Shown here: in pieces, positions 20,198 to 31,849 of the stretch | How the letters are laid out: each line of letters begins with the position of its first letter | How positions within the stretch are numbered: the first letter of the stretch is position 1 | From: Wolfiporia cocos | Taxonomy: Eukaryota; Basidiomycota; Agaricomycetes; Polyporales; Phaeolaceae | Assembly: GCA_029448655.1 (NCBI GenBank) | Contig: JACCLO010000033.1 | Location: forward strand, 1-64,000 | Length of the DNA: 64,000 nucleotides | Direction of reading: 5' to 3' | The notes under the pieces: generated by a model | Told to the model about the DNA's origin: nothing | The model's database searches: none | Seen by the model: the letters and a program-made list of their open reading frames with translations, nothing else | Program-made: the position numbers and the translations under genes

Positions 20198-20701
20198 GAT
20201 TGGATATTAATTCAGTGGAAAAGCAGCAGGGTTGCAGAGGTGGAAGGGGTCGCGGAGGTCGCGGAGAGAGGCAGCGGTGCGCATTGCAAACACGCTGCTG
20301 CCATGCACACCAATGCTCTCTCGCACTCTCGCGCGTTCCGTCCACAAATGTGGTGCACAGTGTCTACAATGTGCACTAATCTCGATCTGGGCCGAATGCG
20401 GTTAGCGCGCACCAGAGCACCGGTAGCGCCAGCCTGAAACAGCATTGTATTGCCCATTTTGGATTAGCCGCCAAGTCGAATCTCCGATCGCACTCCATAC
20501 GGTTAGCGCCACAAGTCGGCCCGGGACTATCAGGGCAATCTCATTGGTTTACAGATAATGCCCATGTGCTCCGGTGCCTCTGGCCGAGTTGGGGAGTCTG
20601 TTAGCTGTTGTCGCCTCTGCCCTGCTCTCAATTTACAGCTGCCTGTGATCTGCTTGTGATCCTCCTGCATTCTCCTTGCCCTGCTACATTCCTGTAATAC
20701 A
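20198..20701. other. Intergenic, divergent promoter region
   Basis: Between the TET/JBP gene (-) and the 20702 gene (+). Includes a short GGTCGCGGA run at about 20245-20272. No ORF supported. Confidence 0.5.
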
Positions 20702-21269
20702 ATGGCAAAGCACGACAAAGCGAGCTCTGCGCCGCCTCTAACAGAGGCACAAAAAGCGGTGGTCGTGACCAAGCTGCACGACTATCAGCAAGCGGCAACA
20801 TATTCGGTGGAAAGAACGGAAATCTCAAACTCCCTCACTCAGGAGCTAAAAAGCAAGTTTGAGGACCTGGCAGAGGTGGAGGACTCAGTATTAGCAGCGG
20901 TGAGTGGGTCTCCTGCATGTGAAGCATTACAGCCTTATGCTCGGCCACAGAAAGTGAGGGAATGGCTGAGGAACCATTCAAAAGCAATCGGAGGCCAGTC
21001 ATCAAAAGAGGAAGTCCAAATTGGCAAGAAGCTTTCAATGTGGAGACTGTGGGCCAAGGAGCATCCAGACGAGGTGAAGGTTCGACAGGCAAAGCTCATG
21101 GCAGAGTCGAACGAGGAAACCAAGGATCAGGTTGTTTTCTGGGGCAGGGCGGGAACGGAGCTTTGGGGTGAGCTGACAAAGGAGCAGCAAGAGGAGTTTG
21201 AGGGACAGGTTAAGAGTCGTGAAGGGACAATGGCAGCTGTACAGCCAAAGTGAGTAGCTGCATGTTTCT

Positions 21270-21440
21270 GTGACCGCGACCTCCGCGACACTCGCGACCG
21301 CGACCTCCGCAACACTCGCGACCGCGACACTCGCGACACTCGCAGCCTCCGCGGCCTCCGCGACCGCGACTCCCACGACCTTTGCGACTCTCGCGACTCT
21401 CGCGATCGCGACCTTCTCGGCTGCGACTCTCGCGAGTGCT
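21270..21440. repeat. CCGCGACC/CTCGCGAC array inside intron 1
   Basis: Simple-sequence units of the GGTCGCGGA family filling most of the 251-bp intron 21250-21500. Confidence 0.85.
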
Positions 21441-21886
21441 GCAACTGCAACTCACGTGGCTGCCCCATTTCCATTCATCATGACTGACAATCTTCCATAG
21501 CAAAATAAATAGGAAGATGCATAGTTGGTGCAAGGCGTTCGCAGACCAAATGGCAACTGAGCTTGGTGTCCGAACGCTCGTGTTGACGGCATACCCCAAG
21601 GACAACCAAGCCTATGTTGAGCTGTGAGTTTAAAATCACTAGGGTCACCCCAGAGCTCATTCCTTGGCAGTCATGACTTTAATGATGCCTTTGACTCGGC
21701 CCCTTCATTTAAAGACAGGGCCGAGTGGGAGAATGACCTGTGGGGGCAATGGAAGGCATACAGTCATGAGGTGATTCTCGACAAGAAGACGTCCCAAGGA
21801 TCTGATGAGGAAGATGACTCAGGAGACTCGGATGATGACAGGAAGTTTTCCTTGCCCATGGACGATGAGGGATTGCCAATCTTGCC

Positions 21887-22312
21887 TGTCACAGATATTG
21901 CCCCTCCCCTGGATCGAACCCAGGAAACCCCGGTTAGTTATCACATGACCCGTATATAGCCGTAGCCTAGTGGATACGCGCATAACACCCACTCCCCTTA
22001 GGTCCTTAAGAGCTAGCGCATTACTTACGTAAGCACATCACCTGACAGAGCGTCGTCGTAGTTACGCTCGGGCCTCTTACTTTAGGGTAGCCATACTAGT
22101 GATTGCTGCAGCGCATGTACTTAAGTTACTACGTCTGAGGTCTTACACCTCAGACTCTTCATCCTATCTATGGGGGCGTGTCCCCTCAGATTCAACGCTA
22201 CTTCCTCTGCGTGCTAGTCTGGTGTCTCAAGCATCTCGCGGTACCTTGAGACGTCACATATTACCAGCGGTCCGACTTGGACGTTAGTACGTACGTCGTA
22301 AAATATGTGACA
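21887..22312 (+). mobile_element. Solo LTR, family C
   Basis: 426 bp, TGTCACAGATATTG...ATATGTGACA. TSD ttgcc at 21882-21886 and 22313-22317. It lies within exon 3 of the 20702-24207 gene, and skipping it plus one TSD copy leaves an open coding frame across the site. It contains CCTGGATCGAACCCAGG, which looks like a tRNA T-arm but is part of the LTR. A diverged relative lies at 44150-44572, in reverse. Confidence 0.93.
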
Positions 22313-22894
22313 TTGCCTCCATATAATCCAAGAAAGCGGCTCCGTCTAGCTAGAATGCGGCAAATTATCAGATTGTTCCTTAACAGACATTACCGTGAGT
22401 GGGTCCTCCTCATAAAGTTATAATTAGATTGCTGAGCTGCAAATAGAGCTGGCCTGTGGAGCATCTGACCGTGCCTGTCCCTGGGGCTTGATGGCAAGTG
22501 AGCCTGAGAGCTTCTTTGACGATGCCATGATGCCGCACGGTATTTCCCTTGCCGAGCCACATCACATGAGAAGGAGGACTGCATTGCCATCCTACAGCAC
22601 TGGGAGGATGCCAAGAGTGGCAGGAGCGGTGCGGTCCTCTTCCGATTCAAGAAATACACAACCGCCTACAGGAACAATCCGAAGCATGAGCTCCGCAATG
22701 CCATCTACAGGAACCTACCGAGTAGTGTGCCCCCAGCAAAGAAGCCCCAGACCAAAGAATATGTCGAGATTGATGAGGCTGGACCTGGAAGCAGCATGGC
22801 AGCTGGAGGACCTTCTGTCAGTGGGACACAGGCACTGAGAAGGAGTGAAAATGATGATGAGCAGATGGACGGTGGCCTTGCCAAAAATGAAGTA

Positions 22895-22985
22895 GGTCGC
22901 GAAACTCGTGGCCGCAGCAGTCGCGGAGGTCGCGGAGGTCGCGGAGGTCGCGGAGGTCGCGGGGAAGATCGCGGTGGCCAAGACA
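22895..22985 (+). repeat. GGTCGCGGA array in coding exon
   Basis: Perfect GGTCGCGGA 9-mers translated as Arg-Gly-Gly repeats in the 20702-24207 gene. Confidence 0.85.
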
Positions 22986-24207
22986 AGTCCAACGAAGATG
23001 TCAATGCCTCAAGTGACAGTGACCCCAACATGGCCATGAATCGTCCTCACCAATGGACACAATCTGAGCCTCTCACATTGTCAGGAAAGGGAAAAGGTCG
23101 TGCACGCATCACCATCACTGACTGGGTCGACAATTGGGGTGCCACCGACCAAAGCGACAATCCCGAAAATATCCGTCATCTCCCTCCAGTGTGGGCTCTC
23201 ATGAGTCCAACTCGCCAACAAAACTATCTCCTTGCTCTTGGCACTGGGGAATCATACAAGACCATGGTGGTGAAGTGCTCCGAGCTCATCGTATGAATGT
23301 CCTCCTTGATTGTCTCCCACCACTGACCCTTGGTGTTCAGGGAAGCCAGGTACTTTTCAGCAAAGATGAAGATGGTCCTCATTGGGCATCCTGGACCTGG
23401 GAGCATCACAGAAGGGCTGACATTCATGGTCCCTCTGGACTTGACGAAGTTGCCTACTGGCTTCGACATGATCAGCCCATGAAGGACGATGAATGCAAGT
23501 TGACTTCTGACAAGGCATTGATCCAGCGCATCGTATTGACGATCGGCATCCTCTACCGGGAGATGGAGGATGCTCAATTTGTTTGGGTCGAGCCAGATGT
23601 CCCTAGGGAAGGGGCGCCTCAATACCTCATCGACAGCCAGATTACGATGGATTCTAACCCCGAAGGCATTTCCATTGGAGCTTTGGACATGCTGGTGTCT
23701 GTCATGATCAGATTGCTTGATGGGAAGTCTGTTCTGGCCCCATTGTGGCAGAATCCAGAGTTCCAATCCCTGTGGGATTTCTCATCTGATGATGAGGGTG
23801 GAGGTCAGGTCCTCGAGCAGAATTCGGATGCAAATGGAGTGGTAGAGGCCTTGGTGACCACTGACACTAGGGCTCACACAGATGTTGAGGGTATTGTAGA
23901 AGTTGAAGGGGATGTCACAGATGCTAGGGCAGAGGTTGTTGAGGGGGCAGGTAGGGTTGGAGATGGATCTGGAGATGCTGATGCTCAGGAAGAAGGCTCG
24001 GGTGGAGGGGAAGGAAGCAGTGCATCCACAGCACAACTGGGAGCCAAACGTCGGAGGGATATGGTGCGGATGAAAGGCGCAGTCGAGCCAGCACCGAAAC
24101 GGCAGGCAACCCACAGGCGTGTCAAGCATGCTTCCAGATCGGACACTGCAAGGTCTCCATCACCTCGCCGACTTAGATCTAAAAGGAAGGAAGGACACCA
24201 TACATAG

Positions 24208-25473
24208 ATGTGGCATGTTGTTTGCTTGGTAGTTGGTGATTAGATCGCCTTGCTACTTAAATATTTGATGTGCCTAATTGCTGTACTGATCATGGAGAAT
24301 ACACTTTATCCTTACAATTATATGCAGACTGGTTTCATATCAGCAAGAATGGAGACAGGTTGGGGGTTTTGCTGTTAGAACAGTGTGGCAATGTGAGATC
24401 TGTGGATATATAGACCCACTGGTGGTATGACACTGCCATGCTATACCAAACTGCTCCAAGCATCCATGTGAGAGATATCAAGCCGGGCCCTTCTCATCAT
24501 GAAACAAAAGCAAATCCATAAGACTTCAGCATTTGCCTGGTTTCCTCCACCCTCATTGCCATTGCCGACAATGGCTAGCATTGAAGGAAGGCTGAATGAA
24601 TAGCTCAGCAGTAATGGCCAACCTAAGATCTGGGCCACGGACTTTGCTTGCAAGAACTATCGCGACCGCTGTGACTGTTGCGACCTCTTTGTGAGGGTCC
24701 TGAGGGTCGCGACCACCACGACCACGACCTCCGCGATCATGACCTCCACGGCTCTCGTGACCTCTGCGACCGCAACTCTCGCGACCTTTGTGACCGCAAC
24801 ACTCTTGACTCCTGTAAGGCTCAAGCCATATAATGCACATACCAAGTATATGTTGTTCTTTATGAACACTATATACATGTATTTATAGGTGGCTGAGTAC
24901 ATGGTATATACATGGTATATAAAATGGTATACAGTTACTGTGAGTGCATTCAATATGTCTATGAGTAGACCTTCAGTAGACATATAATACTAATGGGATG
25001 CGGATGAGAAAGCCATGTTGTTCTTGCATGTTTCTTCAAGAACTCCCAAAAGGTAGTGTGACAATCTATTGGCAATCGATTGATCTTTGCTATTGAATGC
25101 TGTATCAATAATGCCTTACTTTGTGTAGAGCTTCAATGAGCTTCCATTTGAGATCTCATGTTTAAGTGACAACTGACATCTGTGGTGAAGCCACAGATAA
25201 ATAAGCTAGTGACAGATAGTGTATCTGACTGAAATATGTGTTCTACAGATTGTATGGTGCGACAATATATAAGACTTGGATATGATTATAGCTACACGAC
25301 CACATGGATGTTGGGATATAATTTACAAACTCCAATTTACCCCCTTGCTCAGTAGAAAGTAAGATCTAATCAACGCTATACGTTGCCACATAGTGACCGC
25401 AACATTAGTCTCATGCAGATGAGGTCCCCATCATCTTGTGCATTTAGTGCAATTTCCTGGACGTTCCTGCTGC
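24208..25473. other. Gene-free spacer with CGCGACC array
   Basis: No supported gene. 24655-24800 is an imperfect CGCGACC array. 24540-24650 resembles the start of the ORF at 1793-2404 (GCCATTGCC and GGAAGG.TGAATG blocks), suggesting a decayed paralogue. The rest is AT-rich. Confidence 0.6.
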
Positions 25474-25475
25474 TA

Positions 25476-26850
25476 CAGTCCCAGACAAGCAAACTCCGCC
25501 AACTTGAGTAATGAATTTTCTATGCTCCCTAGGGTCTTAAAAATAGTAGAATCATGTATAATTATGCATTACTTGATAAAGAGTTGCAAGTTGTACGAGC
25601 CGATTCTCAAAAAAAACCATTCTTAGTTTTTTAAGTCCAAAAAATTGGCAGTGACCTCAAAATAAGCGCTAAAATCTCGGAAAATATACCAATCGACTCC
25701 TTTTCATTGTCGCAATCTGATTGCATAATCAGAAATGGATTAATACTCCTATGTCATCCTCCATTAATCAATTATGGTGTGATAAGCACTACTACTGTGC
25801 ATCAAACACAGCTTAGGGCGACATCCTAAACAGCCCAAAAATACATCTGGCCTTTGAAATCATACTTGTCAGGCATCTACTGCTCATTTGAACCCAATAC
25901 AATGCAATCATTCTGCTGGAGATATGCTTGTGTGATCCTGTGTTCTGAGCCCTAAAGGCAACTAAGGTACTGAAGCTCAGAGTGATGTCAAAGAGGAAGA
26001 TACAACGAGTGGCACTGGAGTGGGTGAATGTAGTGATTGGGAAGAGCTTGACAATGAAGATTTCAGAACTTATCTTGCACAATGGGTTGAAGATGATCCA
26101 ATGGATGATAAATCATGCTGCTCTTCCCCAAATGCTCTCTGGGCATCCAACATGAATGGTTTGGATGGAGGCAAGCAGCGCTCACAGTGAGACACATTTA
26201 TTCCCATGTCTAACCCTGTCACTACCCTTAGGGGACTTCCTCAGAAGATGACAACACTGGCAGGTGAGCCAAAAGGCCTAAAACCAGTACTTGAAGGATA
26301 GATGTCAGCAAGCTCTGTGCAAAATGCTCCACAGTCTGTTCTTTTGAGAGCAAGAACTGTTGCATGGCACAGCTGCTAAGTCAGCAAGACAACTTCATGA
26401 ATTAGCCATCAGTGTTTGAGACAATGATTCAAGAAGCCAGGCTATTGTGTTTTCTTGCCCAAGTTCCATTGTGAGCTTAACCCAATAGAAATGATCAGAC
26501 ATTTTATAAGTTGTTCCTGGCTAAGTTCTTATCAACTTGGGCTGATGGAGAAGGCAGCAGCATGGGCTGTGTGGGAGCAAAAAATGGCACCCCAGGTTTC
26601 TGAACAGGCAATTCAAGCTATAGAATTGAGTATGGAGTAGTCTACATATGTTTTTTTGTTGGGAGCCATTGGGCACCTATATGTTTTTTGGGGCGAAAAT
26701 TTGGTGGTGACCCAAAAGTTGTGGGAAAAATATGAATGGGGCGGATTTGGATGTTTTCAGGCCTCCAGAGTTCAGATCTGCACTCAGAATGTAGTAAAAT
26801 CCTCTCAGAGATGCTGTACAAAAATTGCGGAGTTTGCTTGTCCGGGACTG
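25476..26850 (+). mobile_element. TIR DNA transposon T1, internally deleted derivative
   Basis: Terminal inverted repeats CAGTCCC(A/G)GACAAGCAAAC are flanked by TA (25474-25475; 26851-26852), as for IS630/Tc1-mariner-type elements. The first 450 bp and last 220 bp match T2 (49040-62438). The interior keeps only fragments of the transposase (for example EELDNEDFRTYLAQW, then CLLAQVPL-type decayed frames and LPKFHCELNPIE near 26460). The middle exons are missing and several stops are present. Non-autonomous, about 1375 bp. Confidence 0.88.
25990..26640 (+). pseudogene. Transposase remnant of T1
   Basis: Reading fragments correspond to the start and the last third of the T2 transposase. PKFHCELNPIE carries the catalytic Glu. 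It is joined directly to the C-terminal VIRHFI-type segment (IRHFISCSWLSSYQLGL), where T2 has an intervening intron and about 30 codons. Stops (for example after GGKQRSQ) show it is dead. Confidence 0.7.
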
Positions 26851-26852
26851 TA

Positions 26853-27268
26853 GTATGGCCATGGAATGTTGAATGCTGACTGCATGTCAACTCCTCATGC
26901 CAGCTATGTGCTGATACCTATGGTTCACTGAAAATGGAGATGATCTCTATGTCCATCTTGTAAAACAGTGGCCATGCTCATATACCATATGTTGACTGAT
27001 TTTTCCTACATGTATATCATATGGCCGGAGCCTTAGACTCCTGCAACCATGAGTTCTGTAACCTCTTCCTGAGGGCCATTGCAATTGCTTCATCTGCTGG
27101 GATGGCATTTCATTTGAGATTCCCCACTTATTGTGCTCACAGAGCCAGATGAAACCATTCCATTTAGTTTGTGGTACCCAAATGCAAAACCATATAATAC
27201 ATGAAAAATCCATTGAGATTGTGGTACACAACTACAAAACTGTATGATACATCCAAAGACCTTGTATT
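26853..27268. other. AT-rich spacer
   Basis: No supported feature. A repeated motif (TACA.AATG.AAAACCATATAATACATG) occurs twice near 27170-27250, in two diverged copies. Confidence 0.5.
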
Positions 27269-28137
27269 CTACTGACTCTTCCACAGCCTGTGGCGGACAG
27301 AGCTGTAATAGGAAGGGGGAGTACCGTCACTCATGTCATAAAGAGAATCCATGTTTTCCTGCACTCTGTCCAGTATCTTGTATCTAGCAACTTCTTTATG
27401 TAGATGATGGATGAGAATAAGCCAAGGAGATTTGCAGAAATAGCTCACCATCCTCAGCCACAAAGCGGACCCGTTTTCTGCCTGAACTTGAGGGCCCTGG
27501 AGCAGATTCATCACCCAGGTCCGCAGACTTATCAATGGCCCGTGTCTTCCGCTTATTCACTTTTCGTGTCTGGCGCATTGCAGATTTTACTGTTCTTGAC
27601 GGAGCCGCGGCCGCGGCGGTCTCGGCTGAGGTTGATGGCAGCAGAACAGCCGGGTCAAAGCTCCATTCTGGATAGTCCGGCTTTGAGGTGGCGGTCTCGG
27701 CAGTCGCGGTTGAGGTATTGCGGAGGAGAACTGATGGATCAAAGTTCCACTCTGGATATTCTGCACGTGAAGCGGGTGCTGTAGTTGTTGCGGATGCCGC
27801 GGTGGCGAGGGTCGCGGAGGTCGCGAATATTGCGACCGCGGAGGTCGCGGTCGCGGAGGTCGCAGTTGAGGTCGCGGGCAGCAGCACCGCTGTGTTGAAA
27901 CCCCAAGCTGGATAGTGTGGGTTTTCTGTGAATATAGAAGTTTGAAATAGAAAGTTTTGAGCAAAAAAAATATGTACCTTCCTGCATCTCAATGTCTTCA
28001 TTTTCTTGAGGTTCTTGACTGTTTTGTGTGGGTGATGCCCCTTCTTCCAGTAGGGAGTCCCGCACTGCACTGGTGCGGAAGTGTAAGAACTTGAAGGGCA
28101 TCGGGTACTGGGGAATGAGCTGTTTTGATGGGTTCAT
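27269..28137 (-). CDS. Hypothetical protein with YPxWxF repeats, 3 exons, 253 aa
   Basis: Minus-strand exons 28137-27978, 27925-27449 and 27393-27269. Introns of 52 and 55 bp have GTACAT/CACAG and GTGAGC/ATAAAG ends. The frame is maintained throughout. The protein starts MNPSKQLIPQYPMPFKF. Three copies of a motif are present: NPHYPAWGFNTAVLLP, AEYPEWNFDPSVLLR and KPDYPEWSFDPAVLLP. They are separated by Ala-Thr-Ser runs that come from CGCGACC-type repeats (27590-27890). A basic segment follows (RQTRKVNKRKTRAIDK), then a C-terminal helix (EVARYKILDRVQENM). No known domain. It is divergent from the gene at 28484. Confidence 0.65.
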
Positions 28138-28483
28138 GTTGGGGTGAGGGTGGGCGGGAAAGAATATAGTCGCGGCAACAAGATATAATTGATACGGGTA
28201 GTTCCATAGAAGAACAGAAGCACAGAAGGGCAGCGTGAGAACAGAAGTGATCATGTGCTACGTACACGCCGGCGCACTAATGAAATGTCCCGAAACGGAG
28301 ATTAAGCGCTTCTCGGGCCAGCTCCCGGATGTGCCATGAGGCCGCGAGATATATATCAACAGCTCGCGACTCGCGACTCCAACGGCTCAACTTCGAACCA
28401 TCACCCCACTTTTCGTCTCGCGCTCGCACTCGCTCCGCTCCTTCCATATCCACTAGCTTTTTCTTGAAACCTCACAAATCACT
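28138..28483. promoter_or_regulatory. 346-bp shared intergenic region of a divergent gene pair
   Basis: Lies between ATGs at 28137 (-) and 28484 (+). Contains a TATA-like ATATATATC at about 28349 and short CTCGCGACTCGCGAC runs near 28365. Likely a bidirectional promoter; inferred from gene orientation only. Confidence 0.5.
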
Positions 28484-31400
28484 ATGTCAGACAACCAGTT
28501 GATGAACACCGCCAACAGAATGATCGCCCGTGCAGTTGCGGCGCTCAGGGCGGCTCCCGAGAGCATGGAGGGGGAGGACTATACCCAGTGGCAGACCAAG
28601 TTCATGGAAGAGCTTGTAAGTGATATCATTCTCTGAAACCATTCAAGGAAGCTAAGGCATGACCCTTCAGGCATTCAACATGGGAAACTTTCCCTATAAG
28701 GTATTCGAGCTCGGGTACAGGCTACCCGAGCTATACGGCAGCATGGTGGCGGAGTATACACAGGTGAGGAATGATGGGGAGGAATTCAACAAGATTCGTG
28801 TCCACGAAGGCGACACGAGGATTGCGAGTATCAAGAATCTTGCGCCAACAGTAGACCCCACCAGACCCCTCCCAGTTGTGGAGGACTTGGGGCCTAACCA
28901 GTGGTGGACAGCAGGTATGTAGTAACTCAAAAATTTTCTTATTTACAATAATTGAGAATGTTTGCAAAAAAGACAATACATTGACTGAGGCAGAGGGCAG
29001 CTCGACCGCCCAGCATGCAACCAAAAAGAGAGGTCGGGAGGACTCGGACGAAGAGAGCACGGAGAAGGAGGGTGGAAAGGACGATGGGTTGGGAGGAGAT
29101 GAGGAGGAGGATCATGGTCGCGGAGGGAGCGAAGATGACCAGCAAGGTCGCGAGACCAGTCGCGAGCCTCGCGACAGTCGCGAGCCGAGTCGGGAGCCTC
29201 GTGATCGTCGTGAGCGGAGTCGCGGGCCTCGCGGCAGTCGCGAGAAAAGTTGCGACACTCGCGGCAGTCGCGAGAAAAGTCGTGACACTCGTGACCGTCG
29301 CGAGCCAGGTCGCAAGTCTCGCGACACCGCGACTTCAACAACTGTCGTGAGCCAGACACGGTCCAAGTCGGGAACAAGGCCACCAAAGCGCCAGCGATCC
29401 ATCCACCAGTCGCCATCAACTGCCCGACAGTCGTCGGACTCGGAGTCGGACAGCCCCCCCCCAGCTCGCCATAGCCATTCAAAAGGCTCCAACAAGGGGA
29501 AGAAGGCATCAAAACCCTCTGTGCTCAAAACTCCTAAGCCCAGGCCTAAGTTCTCAGATGAGGCAAAGCGCTCAGTAAGATCTTCGTCGGCTTGCAGATT
29601 TTTTGCTAACCTGATTTTCAGGTCTTACAATGTATAACATGCAGGACAGCACCAACCGTATGCACTATCGACACCAATATACGAGCAAGATGTGAGCGCT
29701 GCACTACTAAAAGTCTTAAGTGTAGTCTTGTCCCCAAGGAGATCAAAGATGGAGAATTCGCCGCTATCACGGGGCAAGAAGTCTACGTGATTTCCCGCAA
29801 GTTTCAGAAGACGTATGAGGATGAAGCCAGCCGACCAGACAACTTTAATGACCTCAAGGTGGTCTGCTACAACGCAGAGAAAAATGATTTCATTTTTGAT
29901 AAGAGGACTCTTCTTTCTCAGAAGGAGAAGAAGCAGATCGCAAAAATTGGTGAGTCAGCATGCCATTATTTCTCATTTGGTACTGATTGTATTATAGTGG
30001 CGGAAAAAAATGCTGCTACCAAGGCTGCACACAAGAAGCGGTCAACCCGAGAAAAGCCAATGGAGAAAGATGCCAGCGAATCGGAGGAGGACGAAGAGAA
30101 CGAGGAGGATCAGATGGGCAGGGAGGAGGAGGCGAAATCAGGGGGGGCTGAAACTGACGGTTCAGTTGCAGCCGCATTCCAGAGACTCCGGCACGGCGAC
30201 GACACGGAGATGGATGGGGAGGGGGAAGCGGGCCCTTTGGCTGGCCCTTCGGCTGGTCCTTCTGCTGGCCCTTCAACCACATGACAGGCCGACAAGGGCA
30301 AACAGGTGCCCCGACGGTCGACGAGGGTGGCCGAGCGTGAGCGTCGTGAGGCCTCACAAGCTCCTCAAGCAAGTGTCCATGTTCAGGCAGAGCAGCCATC
30401 AGGTGAGCAAAAAAAAACTTAATTACTCTATTCTAATAAATAGCCTTCACATATCTATATATAGCGGACAACGAGGGCGGGTACAGTCGCTACCGCAGCC
30501 AGGTGGGGGACGACCGGGACGAGCTGTTGAAGGCGGTCACTCAAATGAGTGGCATGCTTCACCAGCTCGTCCGTAAAATGGACGTCCTCCAAGAGACTGT
30601 CCATGAGATGCAGGTGGGTCACGTAGGTCTGCAGGCGCAGCTTGAGGCCCTGCGACAGGTGGCGATGGGGGTGCCTCTCGCGACCTCCACGACCGTGGCC
30701 CCTGCACCTCTCGCGACCTCCGCGACCGCGGTCCCTTCGCTCCCCGCACCTCTCGCAATGCCGCCCCCCGTGTCTCTCGCGACGCCACCACCCGTGCATC
30801 TCGTGACGCCACCTGATGCTCCTCACATGCCCGATATGACTCTCGCGACCTCTGCGACCGCGGTCCCTTCGCTCCTGGCACCTCTCGCGACGCCGCCCCT
30901 CGTGTCTCTCGCAACGCCGCCACCCGTGCATCTCGTGACTCCACTTGATGCTTCTCATGTGCCCGATGTGACTCTCGTGACCTCCGCGACCGCGGCCCCT
31001 GCAACTCTCGCGATCTCCGCGACCGCGGCCCCTGCACCTCTCGCGACCTCCGCGACCGCGGCCCCTGCACCTCTCGCGACCTCTGCGACCGCGGTCCCTT
31101 CGCTCCCCGCACCTCTCACGACGCCGCCCCCCATGTCTCTCGCAACGCCACCCCCCGTGCATCTCGTGACGCCACTTGATGCCTCTCACGTGCCCGATGT
31201 GACTCTCACGACCTCCGCGACTGCGGCCCCTGCACCTCTCGCGACCTCGGCGACCGCGGTCCCTTCGCTCCCCGCACGTCTTGCGACACTGCCCCCTGCA
31301 CATCTCGTGACACCGCCACCCATGCATTCCGCAACGCCACCTGATGCACCTGACGCGCCTGATGTGGCTCTCGTGACCACCGCGACCATGGCACCTGTGC

Positions 31401-31795
31401 CTCTCGCGAACTCCGCGACCACGACCCCCGTGCTTTCTGTGACTGGTAGCTCCATGACATCGTCCACACCAGCTTCTGTGGTCCCTCCAGCCTCTGAACA
31501 TGCACCCATGAACGATGCAACTGATGACACTGTGCACAATGAAGACGTCGGCCCCACTGTAAGTACCACCATTCCCCTCTCACTCTGCCCGCACATTCTA
31601 AAGTCGATCTACGACTGGTCAGGACATTTCAATGGAAGATGATGACACCCACTTGTCATCGCAACTGGATTCTCCTGTTGCCAGTGGGCAAGGTGAGCAT
31701 TGGTACTCTGAGGAGGCTTAAAAAGGGGAATGCTCACCACCAATATCTTTACAGGTGATGAGGACACAGATATGGATATCGGTGGGTCTGACTGA
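28484..31795 (+). CDS. Eight-exon hypothetical protein with C6 cysteine cluster and coiled coil (one in-frame TGA)
   Basis: Introns with frame-consistent splicing: 28616-28670, 28915-28993, 29575-29621, 29950-29997, 30403-30464, 31559-31622 and 31693-31754. The stop is at 31793-31795. Regions: an N-terminal helical part (YTQWQTKFMEELV, YKVFELGYRLPELYGSM); an Arg/Ser/Asp-rich stretch from GGTCGCGA repeats; a cysteine cluster CITCRTAPTVC...CERCTTKSLKC (spacing C-2-C-6-C-9-C-2-C-6-C) in exon 4; and an acidic segment. A coiled coil follows (LLKAVTQMSGMLHQLVRKM), then a long Ala-Thr-Ser/Pro repeat. Exon 5 has an in-frame TGA at 30282-30284, after which coding-like sequence continues (RRSTRVAERERREAS). 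It may be a pseudogene or an altered allele. The function is unknown; the cysteine cluster could bind zinc. Confidence 0.65.
29110..29335 (+). repeat. GGTCGCGA-type array in coding exon 3
   Basis: Imperfect TCGCGAG/GTCGCGA units translated as Ser-Arg-Glu-Pro-Arg-Asp repeats, a different frame from the other genes here. Confidence 0.8.
30670..31430 (+). repeat. CTCGCGACCTCCGCGACC long array in coding exon 6
   Basis: About 760 bp of higher-order repeat units (ATSATAAPAPL, PPPVSLATPPPVHLVTP) that recur several times, built on CGCGACC cores. Confidence 0.85.
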
Positions 31796-31849
31796 GCAGT
31801 TCCAGTCAGCATACAACTGTATTACCTTTTGTTCATTGTATAAATGTAT

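Larger units (their letters stand above)
20702..24207 (+). pseudogene. Multi-exon hypothetical basidiomycete gene, broken by solo LTR and one frameshift
   Basis: Exon 1 (20702-21249) starts MAKHDKASSAPPLTEAQ. Intron 1 (21250-21500) contains a CGCGACC array. Exon 2 (21501-21623) reads MHSWCKAFADQMATELGV. Exon 3 starts at 21671 (HDFNDAFDSAPSFKDRAEW) and is interrupted at 21886 by LTR C. After excluding the LTR and one TSD copy, the frame resumes at 22318 (GLPILPPYNPRKRLRLARM). Further exons run from 22447 and across an intron at 23291-23340 to the stop at 24207. A missing base near 22569 shifts the frame between EPHHM and KEDCIAILQHWED. Gly-Arg repeats (RGGRGGRGG, about 22915-22965) come from GGTCGCGGA units. 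No known domain. The C-terminus is acidic, then Lys/Arg-rich. Confidence 0.6.

Noticed and set aside
21900..21930. tRNA gene 3' half (CCTGGATCGAACCCAGG)
   Set aside because: It lies inside an LTR with a perfect TSD. No acceptor stem or anticodon arm can be formed at the right distance.
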